Source of the DNA: Halobacteria archaeon
GTDB lineage: Archaea > Halobacteriota > Syntropharchaeia > Alkanophagales > Methanospirareceae
Length of the DNA: 13,804 bases
Direction of reading: 5' to 3'
NCBI GenBank assembly: GCA_029932715.1
Contig: JAOZPO010000018.1
Coordinates: 1 to 13,804, forward strand
Shown: one piece after another, positions 1-5,959 of the stretch
How the letters are laid out: every line of letters starts with the position of its first letter
How positions within the stretch are numbered: the stretch's first letter is position 1
Position numbers and translations under genes: made by a program
Notes under the pieces: model-generated
The model's input: only the letters and a program-made list of their open reading frames with translations
Databases searched by the model: none
What the model was told of the DNA's origin: nothing

Positions 1-1441
1 ACGATTTGCCCTCTACGGGTCCTGCCTGCGCTTCTACTGTCTCACGATAAACGACAATGGGCGGCGAAGCGATTATTGGGATGTCCTCGTCCTTTCTTAT
101 CCTGTTTATTATTATCTCAAGATGCAGTTCGCCCATCCCTGATACCAGATGTTCACCCGTCTCTTCATTTATCTCTATCTTTATCATTGGGTCTTCCTTC
201 CCCAACTTCCTTAATGTCTCCACAAGTCGCGGCAAATCCTTTGTGCTCTTCGCTTCCACGGCAACAGTAACAACAGGCTCACTGTAATGTTTCATGCTTT
301 CAAAAGCAGCCATTTCACAACTGGAAAGTGTAGAACCGACCACGGCATCTTTCAAACCCACAAGAGCTGCTATGTTCCCCGCAGGTACCTTCTCTACCTC
401 TACACGCTCCTGACCCATGTATATACCCACCTGCTGAATCCTGTTCTTTTTGTATACGCCCGACACGTATAATTCCTTGCCCTTCTCCAGAGTCCCGCTA
501 AAGAGACGCCCGGTAGCTACTTCCCCTGCATGCGGGTCCACCGAGATACTGGTAACCATAAAAGCGACTTCTCCGTCTCTTTTACATTTCATCATACTCT
601 GCCCTATCTCGCTCGTTTCGTCACCATGCCATATCACCGGCACTCGATACTTCTGTGCCTCTAACGGGCTGGGAAGATGCTCAGCGACCATATCAAGAAC
701 CGCTACATACCCTGGACACTTATCCGCTAACTCCTTCATGTTCCCCGCTTTACAATACTCGTATACATCTTTGAAGCTAATCCCCGTGTCTTGCATTGTG
801 GGGACACTTATTGCCCAGTTATACAGTGCGGAGCCAAAAGCGACATTCCCCTTTGCTACATCCAGCTTCCAGTCCTCGTATCTATCCTTTTTCATACCCT
901 GCATCAGCTTGTTTACTTTGTCTATTATCAGTCCAAGCTGGATTTGCATCTGTTGCGCATCTACTTTCAGCTCGTTTATCAGCCGATCAACCTTGTTAAT
1001 AAAAAGAACTGGTTTTACGTTCTCCTTCATCGCCTGTCGCAGCACGGTCTCTGTCTGCGGCATCGCGCCCTCCACGGCATCCACAACCACCACGGCGCCA
1101 TCAACGGCTCTTAAAGCCCTTGTCACGTCCCCACCAAAATCTACATGTCCTGGTGTATCTATAAGGTTTATAAGATGATATTCATCTTTATAAGGGTAAA
1201 CCATAGACACAGTTGCGGCGAATATCGTTATACCCCTCTCCTGTTCCAGATAATAAAAATCCGTGAACATCTGTTCGCCCGCTAAATCCTTTGATATTAT
1301 CCCCGCACCCGCAAGGAGGTTGTCCGTCAACGTTGTCTTTCCATGGTCTATATGGGCAATGATACCTATGTTCCGTATCAACTCTGACTTGTCCATCAGG
1401 GTTTTTACCTTCTCTACTGCTTTCTTTCCTCTCGTTGCCAT
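1..1441 (-). CDS. fusA: Translation elongation factor 2 (aEF-2), C-terminus beyond window
   Basis: This is the ribosomal translocase GTPase of archaeal protein synthesis. The frame is open from ATG at 1441 to the left edge, giving 480 codons of an expected ~730, so domains IV-V are missing from the window but nothing is broken. The G1 loop AHIDHGKTT lies at residues 29-37, the switch I motif QERGITI at about 67-73, DTPGH at 95-99 and NKVD at 149-152. The N-terminus [12 protein letters not shown] and the [19 protein letters not shown] stretch are typical of archaeal/eukaryotic EF-2 rather than bacterial EF-G. GGAAGGTG (1449-1456, minus strand) sits 7 nt before the ATG and supports this start. 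The gene is divergent from tRNA-Asp and shares its AT-rich promoter core near 1500-1508. The diphthamide histidine lies outside the window, so that trait cannot be checked. Confidence 0.96.
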   Translation of the reverse strand, partial: MATRGKKAVEKVKTLMDKSELIRNIGIIAHIDHGKTTLTDNLLAGAGIISKDLAGEQMFTDFYYLEQERGITIFAATVSMVYPYKDEYHLINLIDTPGHVDFGGDVTRALRAVDGAVVVVDAVEGAMPQTETVLRQAMKENVKPVLFINKVDRLINELKVDAQQMQIQLGLIIDKVNKLMQGMKKDRYEDWKLDVAKGNVAFGSALYNWAISVPTMQDTGISFKDVYEYCKAGNMKELADKCPGYVAVLDMVAEHLPSPLEAQKYRVPVIWHGDETSEIGQSMMKCKRDGEVAFMVTSISVDPHAGEVATGRLFSGTLEKGKELYVSGVYKKNRIQQVGIYMGQERVEVEKVPAGNIAALVGLKDAVVGSTLSSCEMAAFESMKHYSEPVVTVAVEAKSTKDLPRLVETLRKLGKEDPMIKIEINEETGEHLVSGMGELHLEIIINRIRKDEDIPIIASPPIVVYRETVEAQAGPVEGKS

Positions 1442-1448
1442 CTCTTTT

Positions 1449-1456
1449 CACCTTCC
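1449..1456 (-). promoter_or_regulatory. Ribosome binding site of EF-2
   Basis: GGAAGGTG on the minus strand is followed by AAAAGAG and then the ATG at 1441. It matches the pyrimidine-rich 3' end of archaeal 16S rRNA and is one of the better Shine-Dalgarno sequences in the window. It fixes the EF-2 start. Confidence 0.7.
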
Positions 1457-1499
1457 ATTTTTCTATTCTTATTTGAAGGGTTTTACATTAAAAACATAT

Positions 1500-1508
1500 C
1501 ATATAAAT
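1500..1508. promoter_or_regulatory. Shared TATA-like core of divergent EF-2 and tRNA-Asp promoters
   Basis: CATATAAAT on the plus strand reads ATTTATATG on the minus strand, so the same bases look like an archaeal BoxA in both directions. It lies about 38 nt before the mature tRNA 5' end, which leaves a short pre-tRNA leader. It lies about 63 nt before the EF-2 ATG, which leaves a leader of roughly 35-40 nt containing the Shine-Dalgarno. No second comparable box lies between the two genes. Sharing is inferred from position only. Confidence 0.55.
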
Positions 1509-1542
1509 AGTATCTTTAAGATGTATGACACGAAGCATAGAA

Positions 1543-1615
1543 GCCCGGGTGGTGTAGCGGCCTATCATTGAGCCCTGTCGAGGCTCGGACTCGGGTTCAA
1601 ATCCCGACCTGGGCG
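1543..1615 (+). tRNA. tRNA-Asp (anticodon GUC)
   Basis: The 73-nt sequence folds as a full cloverleaf. The acceptor stem is GCCCGGG/CCTGGGC with one G-U pair. The D arm contains GTGTAGCGGCCTATCAT. The anticodon stem is GAGCC/GGCTC around loop CTGTCGA, with anticodon GTC at 1577-1579. A 4-nt variable region follows, and the T arm is TCGGG-TTCAAAT-CCCGA. The discriminator base is G73, as expected for Asp identity. CCA is not encoded; the tRNA body is followed directly by C and a T-run. No intron is visible. Confidence 0.97.
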
Positions 1616-1616
1616 C

Positions 1617-1622
1617 TTTTTT
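1617..1622 (+). terminator. Oligo-T terminator after tRNA-Asp
   Basis: Six consecutive T residues begin two bases after the discriminator base. Archaeal RNA polymerase terminates at short T-runs, and this is the first one after the tRNA. No hairpin is needed or seen. Confidence 0.6.
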
Positions 1623-1671
1623 GCCTTCTTAAAACGTTTGGTGTTAAAAGGATAAGGAGGCGGTTGAGATA

Positions 1672-1679
1672 TTATAAAA
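1672..1679 (+). promoter_or_regulatory. TATA-like box of the epimerase gene
   Basis: TTATAAAA lies 14-21 nt before the ATG at 1693, so transcription would begin at or very near the start codon and give a leaderless mRNA. A GGAGG at 1656-1660 is too far away (32 nt) to serve as its ribosome site. An in-frame TAG at 1681 rules out any earlier start. Confidence 0.5.
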
Positions 1680-1692
1680 GTAGCGCGAAAAC

Positions 1693-2637
1693 ATGAAAAT
1701 TATAGTGACTGGTGGCGCGGGCTTCATAGGTTCGCATGTCGTTGACCGGCTGGTGGCGGAGAAACATGATGTAGTAGTCCTGGATAACCTGAGCGCGGGA
1801 CACGAGGATTTTATAAAGCCGTACATAGATAAAGGGAAAATCAGATTTTATCAAATAGACATCTTGCATGATGACATAACCGGTTTCTTTGACGATAGAG
1901 AGGAGGTCTGGCATCTTGCTGCGAATCCAGAAGTACGGTTAGGTGCAGAAGACACAAGGGTTCATCTGGAGCAGAATGTCATTGCAACATATAACGTGTT
2001 AGAAGCAATGAGGGCGAAAGGAGTGAGAAGGATGATATTCACGTCCACATCCACCGTTTACGGCGATGCTGATATGCTGCCCACGCCTGAAGAATACCCT
2101 ACTATTCCTATTTCTTTATATGGCGCCTCGAAACTTGCATGCGAGGCTTTAATTGCCTCTTATTGCCATACTTTTGATATGCAAGCGTGGATATACCGGT
2201 TTGCGAATGTTATAGGTCCAAGGTCTTCGCACGGTGTGATTTACGATTTCATAAATAAAATTAGCAGCAATCCTTCGGTGTTAGAAATCTTAGGCGATGG
2301 CAAGCAGACGAAATCGTATATTTACGTGACTGATTGTGTGGATGCGATGTTTACGGGTTTGGAGGCAAAAAGTGGAGATGTAAATATTATTAATATAGGC
2401 ACGGATGAGAAGACAAGTGTGCGGCGAATCGCGGAGATAGTATGCGAAGAGATGCAGGCATCACCGGAATTCCGGTTCACGGGTGGTGCACGGGGTTGGA
2501 AAGGGGATGTGCCCGTTATGCTGCTCGATACGAGGAAACTGAAGAAATTAGGCTGGAAAGAGAGGTTTAAATCAGAAGATGCAGTGAGGAAGGCGACTAC
2601 AAGTTGTGCCGATACAAATCCAGCACAACACAGATAG
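1693..2637 (+). CDS. NAD-dependent epimerase/dehydratase, UDP-glucose 4-epimerase-like
   Basis: This is an extended short-chain dehydrogenase/reductase that probably epimerises or modifies a nucleotide sugar (UDP-glucose/galactose or similar) for surface glycan synthesis in the cytoplasm. The Rossmann motif TGGAGFIGS is at residues 6-14, the acidic residue that binds the NAD ribose is in VLDNLSAG near 29-36, and HLAANPEVR is at about 74-82. The catalytic triad is in STSTVYG (118-124) and YGASK (Tyr143, Lys147). NVIGPR follows at 172-177. The length of 314 residues is normal. The last ~15 residues after AVRKA (TTSCADTNPAQHR) do not look like the usual C-terminus and may come from foreign sequence joined at the 3' end. 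The substrate cannot be assigned, so no gene symbol is given. The gene faces NAD synthase tail to tail. Confidence 0.9.
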   Translation: MKIIVTGGAGFIGSHVVDRLVAEKHDVVVLDNLSAGHEDFIKPYIDKGKIRFYQIDILHDDITGFFDDREEVWHLAANPEVRLGAEDTRVHLEQNVIATYNVLEAMRAKGVRRMIFTSTSTVYGDADMLPTPEEYPTIPISLYGASKLACEALIASYCHTFDMQAWIYRFANVIGPRSSHGVIYDFINKISSNPSVLEILGDGKQTKSYIYVTDCVDAMFTGLEAKSGDVNIINIGTDEKTSVRRIAEIVCEEMQASPEFRFTGGARGWKGDVPVMLLDTRKLKKLGWKERFKSEDAVRKATTSCADTNPAQHR

Positions 2638-2802
2638 CCTTCAATTCCCATTCCGATACATTCACTCGATATGCACCTTCTTTGACGTGTTAAAAGTCCA
2701 GAAATAAGGTTACCAAGAGCTTCCTTTACCAATTCACTGCTTTCAGTCAGTAGAAATGAATCGAGGCGGTCCAGGATGTAAAAGATACAGAGGCTAACAA
2801 CT
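2598..2802 (-). pseudogene. Possible frameshifted remnant of an unidentified small ORF
   Basis: The 165-base gap between the convergent genes reads protein-like on the minus strand, but only if two frames are joined. One frame gives FYILDRLDSFLL and then SSELVKEALGNLISGLLTR, down to about 2690. The other gives VKEGAYRVNVSEWELKAI and ends in LDLYRHNL with TAG near 2598-2600, inside the 3' end of the epimerase. Neither half has a convincing start codon, and I do not recognise the family. It could be a decayed gene, a single-base error in the assembly, or chance. The antisense of its tail encodes the atypical end of the epimerase, which is why it is listed. Confidence 0.25.
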
Positions 2803-3558
2803 TCAAACTGAGCGTAAATACGCCACGGGAGGTGTTTTTCTCTTATGTTCGCTCCTTTCTATCTCTTTCTTTACCTTTTCTACCTTATTTTCGTCACAGC
2901 CGGAAAAATCCGCTGATTCTATCGCATTCAATATCATATCAAGCTCTTCGTAGGAGATCCCAATCTCCGATTCATCCGTCTGACCCGCCCATAACCCAGC
3001 AGAAGGCGGTTTATCTAATATCTCTTGCGGAATACCCAGTGCCCCAGCCAGAGCCCTAACTTCTGTCTTCAGAAGATTACCCAGCGGTAGGATGTCCACA
3101 CCACCATCACCATATTTTGTGAAGTATCCAATTAAGAGTTCGCTTTTATTCCCCGTGCCGACGACCAGATAATTCAGCTTGTTTGCGAAGTAATAAAGAA
3201 CAAGCATTCTCAAACGTGGCTTCATGTTCGCAGTTGCAATATCTTCTTTTTCCACGTATGTGGTGTCAAGTGATTCAATAGCCGCCTCAAAGACCGTTGA
3301 GATATCTATCATCTTTGTTTCTATATCAAATTTATCTGCGACCTGCTTCACATGCTCTATATCCTTGGGGTTGCTTCTGCAAGGTAGAATCAAGCCAAGC
3401 GTACTCCGAGGACATGCGTTCTTGCATAATACCGCAGTTACAGAAGAATCCAATCCGCCGCTCATGCCCAGTACAACACCCGCAGCCGATGCTTCTTCCA
3501 CTTTACTCCTAACCCAGCCGCTTAGTTCCTCTATCACAATCTTCAGTTTCTTATTCAT
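2803..3558 (-). CDS. nadE: NH3-dependent NAD+ synthase
   Basis: This enzyme makes NAD+ by amidating nicotinic acid adenine dinucleotide, using ATP and ammonia, as the last step of NAD synthesis in the cytosol. The ATP-pyrophosphatase P-loop SGGLDSS is at residues 33-39, in the context VVLGMSGGLDSSVTAVLC. GTGNKSELLIGYFTKYGDGG and ILPLGNLLKTEVRALA are family signatures for adenylate and dinucleotide binding. The 251-residue length and the lack of a nitrilase-type glutaminase domain identify the ammonia-using form. ATG at 3558 is preferred over a TTG seven codons upstream because AAAGGAAG sits just before it and the homologous start is MNKKLK-like. Its own AT-rich promoter region lies at about 3593-3630, divergent from the exporter-like gene. 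Confidence 0.95.
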   Translation of the reverse strand: MNKKLKIVIEELSGWVRSKVEEASAAGVVLGMSGGLDSSVTAVLCKNACPRSTLGLILPCRSNPKDIEHVKQVADKFDIETKMIDISTVFEAAIESLDTTYVEKEDIATANMKPRLRMLVLYYFANKLNYLVVGTGNKSELLIGYFTKYGDGGVDILPLGNLLKTEVRALAGALGIPQEILDKPPSAGLWAGQTDESEIGISYEELDMILNAIESADFSGCDENKVEKVKKEIERSEHKRKTPPVAYLRSV

Positions 3559-3599
3559 AGCTCTTCCTTTGACTACCAATCAATCAATAAAACAAATAA

Positions 3600-3627
3600 T
3601 AAATAATACAGTGTAAATAATACAGTG
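3600..3627. repeat. Perfect 14-bp tandem duplication in the divergent nadE/exporter promoter region
   Basis: TAAATAATACAGTG occurs twice head to tail (3600-3613 and 3614-3627). A looser third match, GATAATACAGGTG, occurs about 35-45 nt further on. The repeat lies between the start of nadE and the TATA box of the 3680 gene, where an operator would sit. A 14-bp period is not a whole number of helical turns, so the two copies would face different sides of the DNA. No regulator is assigned. Confidence 0.6.
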
Positions 3628-3638
3628 ACCGAATTAGA

Positions 3639-3646
3639 TTTATATG
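3639..3646 (+). promoter_or_regulatory. TATA-like box of the exporter-like gene
   Basis: TTTATATG is centred about 37 nt before the ATG at 3680, which would leave a leader of roughly 10 nt. The leader contains CAGGTG, a weak Shine-Dalgarno. This is one of the clearest BoxA matches in the window. Confidence 0.6.
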
Positions 3647-3679
3647 TTTAATGATAAGAGATAATACAGGTGTGTCTTT

Positions 3680-4174
3680 ATGACTTTTGAAATGGGTATT
3701 AACGTGCTGCTGGACGGTATAACGGTGATAGCAATAGCAATGATTCCTTTTGGTGAACTGCGTGTCTCTATTCCCCTTGGATTTACGTTTTTTGATATGG
3801 ACTCTACCCATGTATACGTTCTAGTATACGTTCTATCTGTGATAGGTAATATGATACCGGTAGTGCCATTGCTGCTTTTTCTCGAGCCTGTTTCAAACTG
3901 GCTGAGGCGATACTCACTCTTCGACCGGTTCTTTAATTGGTTATTCATGAGAACGAGACGATACGACCATAGGATGGAGAAATACGGCGCTTTAGGGCTA
4001 ATACCCTTTGTTGCTATTCCTCTGCCCGTGACGGGCGCGTGGACTGCATGTGCTGTCGCTTTCGTCTTTGGCATTCCTTTCCGATACGCATTTGCAGCTA
4101 TTCTCGCAGGTGTGATGATGGCAGGTGTGATAGTAACGCTGTCGTGCACTGGTGTTTTGGTGATAATAGATTAG
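3680..4174 (+). CDS. COG2426-type small membrane protein (Sm_multidrug_ex family)
   Basis: This 164-residue integral membrane protein belongs to the family annotated as putative small multi-drug export protein (COG2426, PF06695). Four hydrophobic segments are visible, at about residues 10-33, 44-69, 102-130 and 133-163. Family hallmarks present are IPFGELRVSIPLGF (22-35), GNMIPVVPLLLFLEP (56-70), the basic loop FMRTRRYDHRMEKYGALGLI, and PLPVTGAWTACAVAFVFG (114-131). The family name is historical, and transport of any drug has not been shown by anything here. The gene lies 29 nt upstream of a GIY-YIG nuclease gene on the same strand, so the two are likely cotranscribed, and it is divergent from nadE. 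Family identity is fairly sure; function is open. Confidence 0.85.
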   Translation: MTFEMGINVLLDGITVIAIAMIPFGELRVSIPLGFTFFDMDSTHVYVLVYVLSVIGNMIPVVPLLLFLEPVSNWLRRYSLFDRFFNWLFMRTRRYDHRMEKYGALGLIPFVAIPLPVTGAWTACAVAFVFGIPFRYAFAAILAGVMMAGVIVTLSCTGVLVIID

Positions 4175-4203
4175 GGAGTTTAAAGCTGAGAGAGCGAAGG
4201 AGA

Positions 4204-4650
4204 ATGAAGGGGACATACGTGCTAATCATAGAAAATAGTAAGGATACAGAGATAGAAATAGGCAAAATAGGGTGCATAGAGTTCAAGAAGGGTTTTTATG
4301 CTTATGTTGGTTCTGCGCTTTCGGGCTTAGAACGAAGAATAGACAGGCATTTACGTGCCCTCGGCGATAACAAGGAATTGCACTGGCACATTGACTATTT
4401 CCTGGCGGGTCCTGTGGTAGAAGTAAAGGGAGTGTTATTTGCAGAGACTGCAGATAGGAAAGAATGCGAAATTGCAACGAATATGAGTATGGATTTAGCG
4501 TCTATAACTAATTTCGGATGCAGCGATTGCACATGTAAGAGTCATTTATTCTATTCTACGAGCTTACTGCGGCTAAAGGGTCATGTTTGCAATAGCTTTT
4601 ATGACTCTGGGCTCATCAAGTTGTACACAGTCAACCTGAATGAAGAATAG
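4204..4650 (+). CDS. GIY-YIG domain nuclease, Uri/DUF123 family (COG1833)
   Basis: This is a small single-domain protein of 148 residues. The GIY-YIG-like core is GTY at 3-5 and YAYVGSA at 32-38. It is followed by GLERRIDRHL (41-50) with the catalytic-type arginine and histidine, ELHWHIDYF (58-66), and the metal-binding glutamate region KECEIA (86-91). FGCSDCTCKSHLFY (104-117) is a cysteine/histidine-rich motif specific to this archaeal/bacterial subfamily. Members of the superfamily cut DNA at junctions or lesions, but the biological role of this subfamily is poorly known. ATG at 4204 is chosen because the conserved family N-terminus is MKGTYVL; the same frame stays open upstream inside the previous gene but is not coding there. 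It probably shares an operon with the membrane protein 29 nt upstream. Confidence 0.88.
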   Translation: MKGTYVLIIENSKDTEIEIGKIGCIEFKKGFYAYVGSALSGLERRIDRHLRALGDNKELHWHIDYFLAGPVVEVKGVLFAETADRKECEIATNMSMDLASITNFGCSDCTCKSHLFYSTSLLRLKGHVCNSFYDSGLIKLYTVNLNEE

Positions 4651-4725
4651 CAGAAATTATAGCGCTGGCATGCACCAAATTGCCCGATGGCAGAAAGAGA
4701 CTTACATTACTCAACTAAAGTATAC

Positions 4726-4733
4726 TTTATATA
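4726..4733 (+). promoter_or_regulatory. TATA-like box of the 39-aa membrane peptide gene
   Basis: TTTATATA is centred about 35 nt before ATG 4765, which predicts a start of transcription around 4755 and a leader of only a few bases. It supports the reality of the short ORF downstream. Confidence 0.5.
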
Positions 4734-4764
4734 CAATAAAGAACATAGCAATGAAATAGGAGAA

Positions 4765-4884
4765 ATGGCAAAGAAGAAGAATAGCAGGGAGAAGGATACT
4801 ACGAAATGGCAGAGAGCGTTATTAGGCATATTGATGGCTTTGATTATGATTGGTTCGGTAGTTGCGATGATGTTGCAGTTGTGA
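4765..4884 (+). CDS. Small single-span membrane protein, 39 aa, unknown function
   Basis: I do not recognise a named family. The product starts with a strongly basic, hydrophilic stretch (MAKKKNSREKDTTKWQR, residues 1-17), followed by one hydrophobic helix (ALLGILMALIMIGSVVAMML) running to the C-terminus. The positive charges on the N-terminal side suggest an N-in orientation. AGGAG lies just before ATG 4765, and a TATA-like box at 4726-4733 gives the gene its own promoter. An in-frame ATG at 4687 would add 26 residues but has neither a ribosome site nor a promoter at a sensible distance. It could be a subunit or regulator of a membrane complex, or a sporadic short peptide; nothing nearby decides this. 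Confidence 0.6.
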   Translation: MAKKKNSREKDTTKWQRALLGILMALIMIGSVVAMMLQL

Positions 4885-5013
4885 AAGTACATAAGCTCCT
4901 TTCTGGATTAGCCCGCCTATTAGTTCCGCACCTGTACTGTCTTACACGCACGCAATGCCGGGGCAGATTCTGCACCGTCACGCGAATGCCAGTCCTTCTT
5001 GTGTGAATACTAT
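4885..5013. other. GC-richer stretch with no assigned gene
   Basis: Between the 39-aa gene and the GGDEF remnant, no start-to-stop frame with recognisable content is seen. The centre (about 4910-5010) is richer in G+C than the surrounding intergenic DNA. It contains two similar words, CACGCACGCAATGCC (about 4945-4959) and CACGCGAATGCC (about 4979-4990), and a short palindrome GCAGATTCTGC near 4963. A structured RNA or a repeat-family member is possible, but no convincing fold was found by eye. Confidence 0.3.
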
Positions 5014-5130
5014 TTACGCATTCTTACGTGTTGATTCTTCTAACAGGGCATTTATTTCCCTATAACGATCAATGCGGTTTCTTCCGGCTTTGCTACTTTT
5101 CTTTTCGGCATATATCAGAACATCCGCGGA
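5014..5130 (-). pseudogene. C-terminal remnant of a GGDEF (diguanylate cyclase-like) domain
   Basis: On the minus strand, a frame different from gatC encodes 38 residues ending in TAA at 5014-5016. It contains SADVLIYAEKKSSKAGRNR followed by IDRYREINALLEES. The pattern (s)AD.(a)lY.AK..GRNR is the standard C-terminal end of GGDEF domains, which make or sense cyclic di-GMP. No upstream part of the domain is present; the preceding DNA is gatC, whose last 5 codons overlap this frame. There is no start codon, so this looks like the stump left by insertion or deletion next to gatC. GGDEF proteins are common in bacteria and rare in archaea. The match is by eye on a short motif. Confidence 0.5.
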
Positions 5131-5396
5131 CTTTTTATATACCCGTCCTCTTGCTTTGGTGCATTTCGCAGCACTTCCGCTTGGCTCAACATCCCTTTCG
5201 GCTCATCGTCCCTTATCACGTCTTTTATGCCAATCACATGGTACGTGGGCTCTATGTCTTCGGTATCTAATTCGTCTAATACCGCGAAATAATCTAATAT
5301 CGAGCTCAATTGCTCCTCAAATAGCTGCTGCTCCGTTTCATTCAGTGCTATACGCGCCAGCCATCCTATATGCTCTATCTCCTCTTTCCCTATCAT
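5115..5396 (-). CDS. gatC: Aspartyl/glutamyl-tRNA amidotransferase subunit C
   Basis: This is the small subunit of the GatCAB amidotransferase. In organisms lacking the matching synthetase, the complex converts Asp-tRNA(Asn), or Glu-tRNA(Gln) in bacteria, to the amidated form; GatC stabilises the GatA-GatB interface. The 93-residue protein has the family pattern throughout: IEHIGWLARIALNETEQQLF (8-27), LSSILDYFAVLDELDTEDIEPT (30-51), and the C-terminal LRNAPKQEDGYIKSPRMF. Its length is normal. ATG at 5396 lies about 29 nt from a TATA-like box at 5421-5430, so the mRNA is probably leaderless. No gatA or gatB is next to it. It follows the Lrp-type gene on the same strand, and its end overlaps a GGDEF-like remnant in another frame. 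Confidence 0.92.
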   Translation of the reverse strand: MIGKEEIEHIGWLARIALNETEQQLFEEQLSSILDYFAVLDELDTEDIEPTYHVIGIKDVIRDDEPKGMLSQAEVLRNAPKQEDGYIKSPRMF

Positions 5397-5420
5397 ACAT
5401 ACATCAATAGGAAATAAAAC

Positions 5421-5430
5421 AAATAAAAGT
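5421..5430 (-). promoter_or_regulatory. TATA-like box of gatC
   Basis: ACTTTTATTT on the minus strand is centred about 29 nt before ATG 5396. With archaeal spacing this places transcription start at the ATG itself, in keeping with the absence of a Shine-Dalgarno. Confidence 0.5.
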
Positions 5431-5472
5431 TCATATCGCGTTTGCCTTTAAACTGGATTGATTATTCACCAC

Positions 5473-5949
5473 TCACTGGTTAAAGCAGTTGAAAAACGGG
5501 TCTTCTGGTACTGCCTTTACCGTTTGATACACTATGAATGTTTCAGTCCTCTCAACAGCACCGAAAGAGTGCATTCGCCTTATGAAGTCCGTCATCTCGT
5601 CCTTATCATGGAAAAGAAGTTCAAGAAAGAAATCAAACCTGCCGAATAGGAGTTGTATCTTCCTCACATTTTTGCTGTTACTCAAGAACTCCTCGAGTTC
5701 CGTTCTCAAATCTGCATCTGGCTTTGCTATGAGCAGGATATAAGCCTCGAATGCGAATCCCAGCTTAGCTGCATCCAGACACACCGAGAAATCTGTTATC
5801 ACACCCTCCTTTGTCAGCTTCTTCACCCGTTCAAAAGCGACTTGTCTGCTTATTCCGCATCTTCTGCCGAGTTCGGAGTAAGAAAGCCGCCCGTTCTCAA
5901 GCAGTGCACTTAGTATGCACTTGTCCTTCTTCTTTAGCTTCGGGTACAT
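5473..5949 (-). CDS. Lrp/AsnC family transcriptional regulator
   Basis: This is a DNA-binding regulator of the feast/famine (Lrp/AsnC) class, common in archaea, which controls metabolism genes in response to amino acids. From ATG 5949 the protein is 158 residues. An N-terminal winged helix-turn-helix includes KKDKCILSALLENGRLSYSE (8-27), then LGRRCGISRQVAFERVKKL with the recognition helix. A RAM-like effector-binding domain follows from about residue 60 (VCLDAAKLGFAFEAYILL) to the end, with FGRFDFFLELLF in its core. The frame stays open to a GTG at 6015, but those 22 extra residues are encoded by the interspersed repeat at 5960-6101, so the shorter start is preferred. gatC follows 76 nt downstream on the same strand with its own TATA box. 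The effector and target genes are unknown. Confidence 0.87.
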   Translation of the reverse strand: MYPKLKKKDKCILSALLENGRLSYSELGRRCGISRQVAFERVKKLTKEGVITDFSVCLDAAKLGFAFEAYILLIAKPDADLRTELEEFLSNSKNVRKIQLLFGRFDFFLELLFHDKDEMTDFIRRMHSFGAVERTETFIVYQTVKAVPEDPFFNCFNQ

Positions 5950-5959
5950 TGTTTGATTA

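Noticed and set aside
450..1178. Long plus-strand open frame of 242 codons opposite EF-2
   Set aside because: It is the antisense of a highly conserved EF-2 coding region and has serine/threonine-rich, low-information content typical of a shadow frame.
2322..2732. 136-codon minus-strand frame opposite the epimerase 3' half
   Set aside because: The 2322-2590 part is antisense to conserved epimerase sequence; only the 2598-2802 part is kept, as a possible remnant.
5052..5111. 19-codon ORF MPKRKVAKPEETALIVIGK directly after gatC
   Set aside because: The same bases in the next frame match a GGDEF tail much better; no ribosome site and too short.
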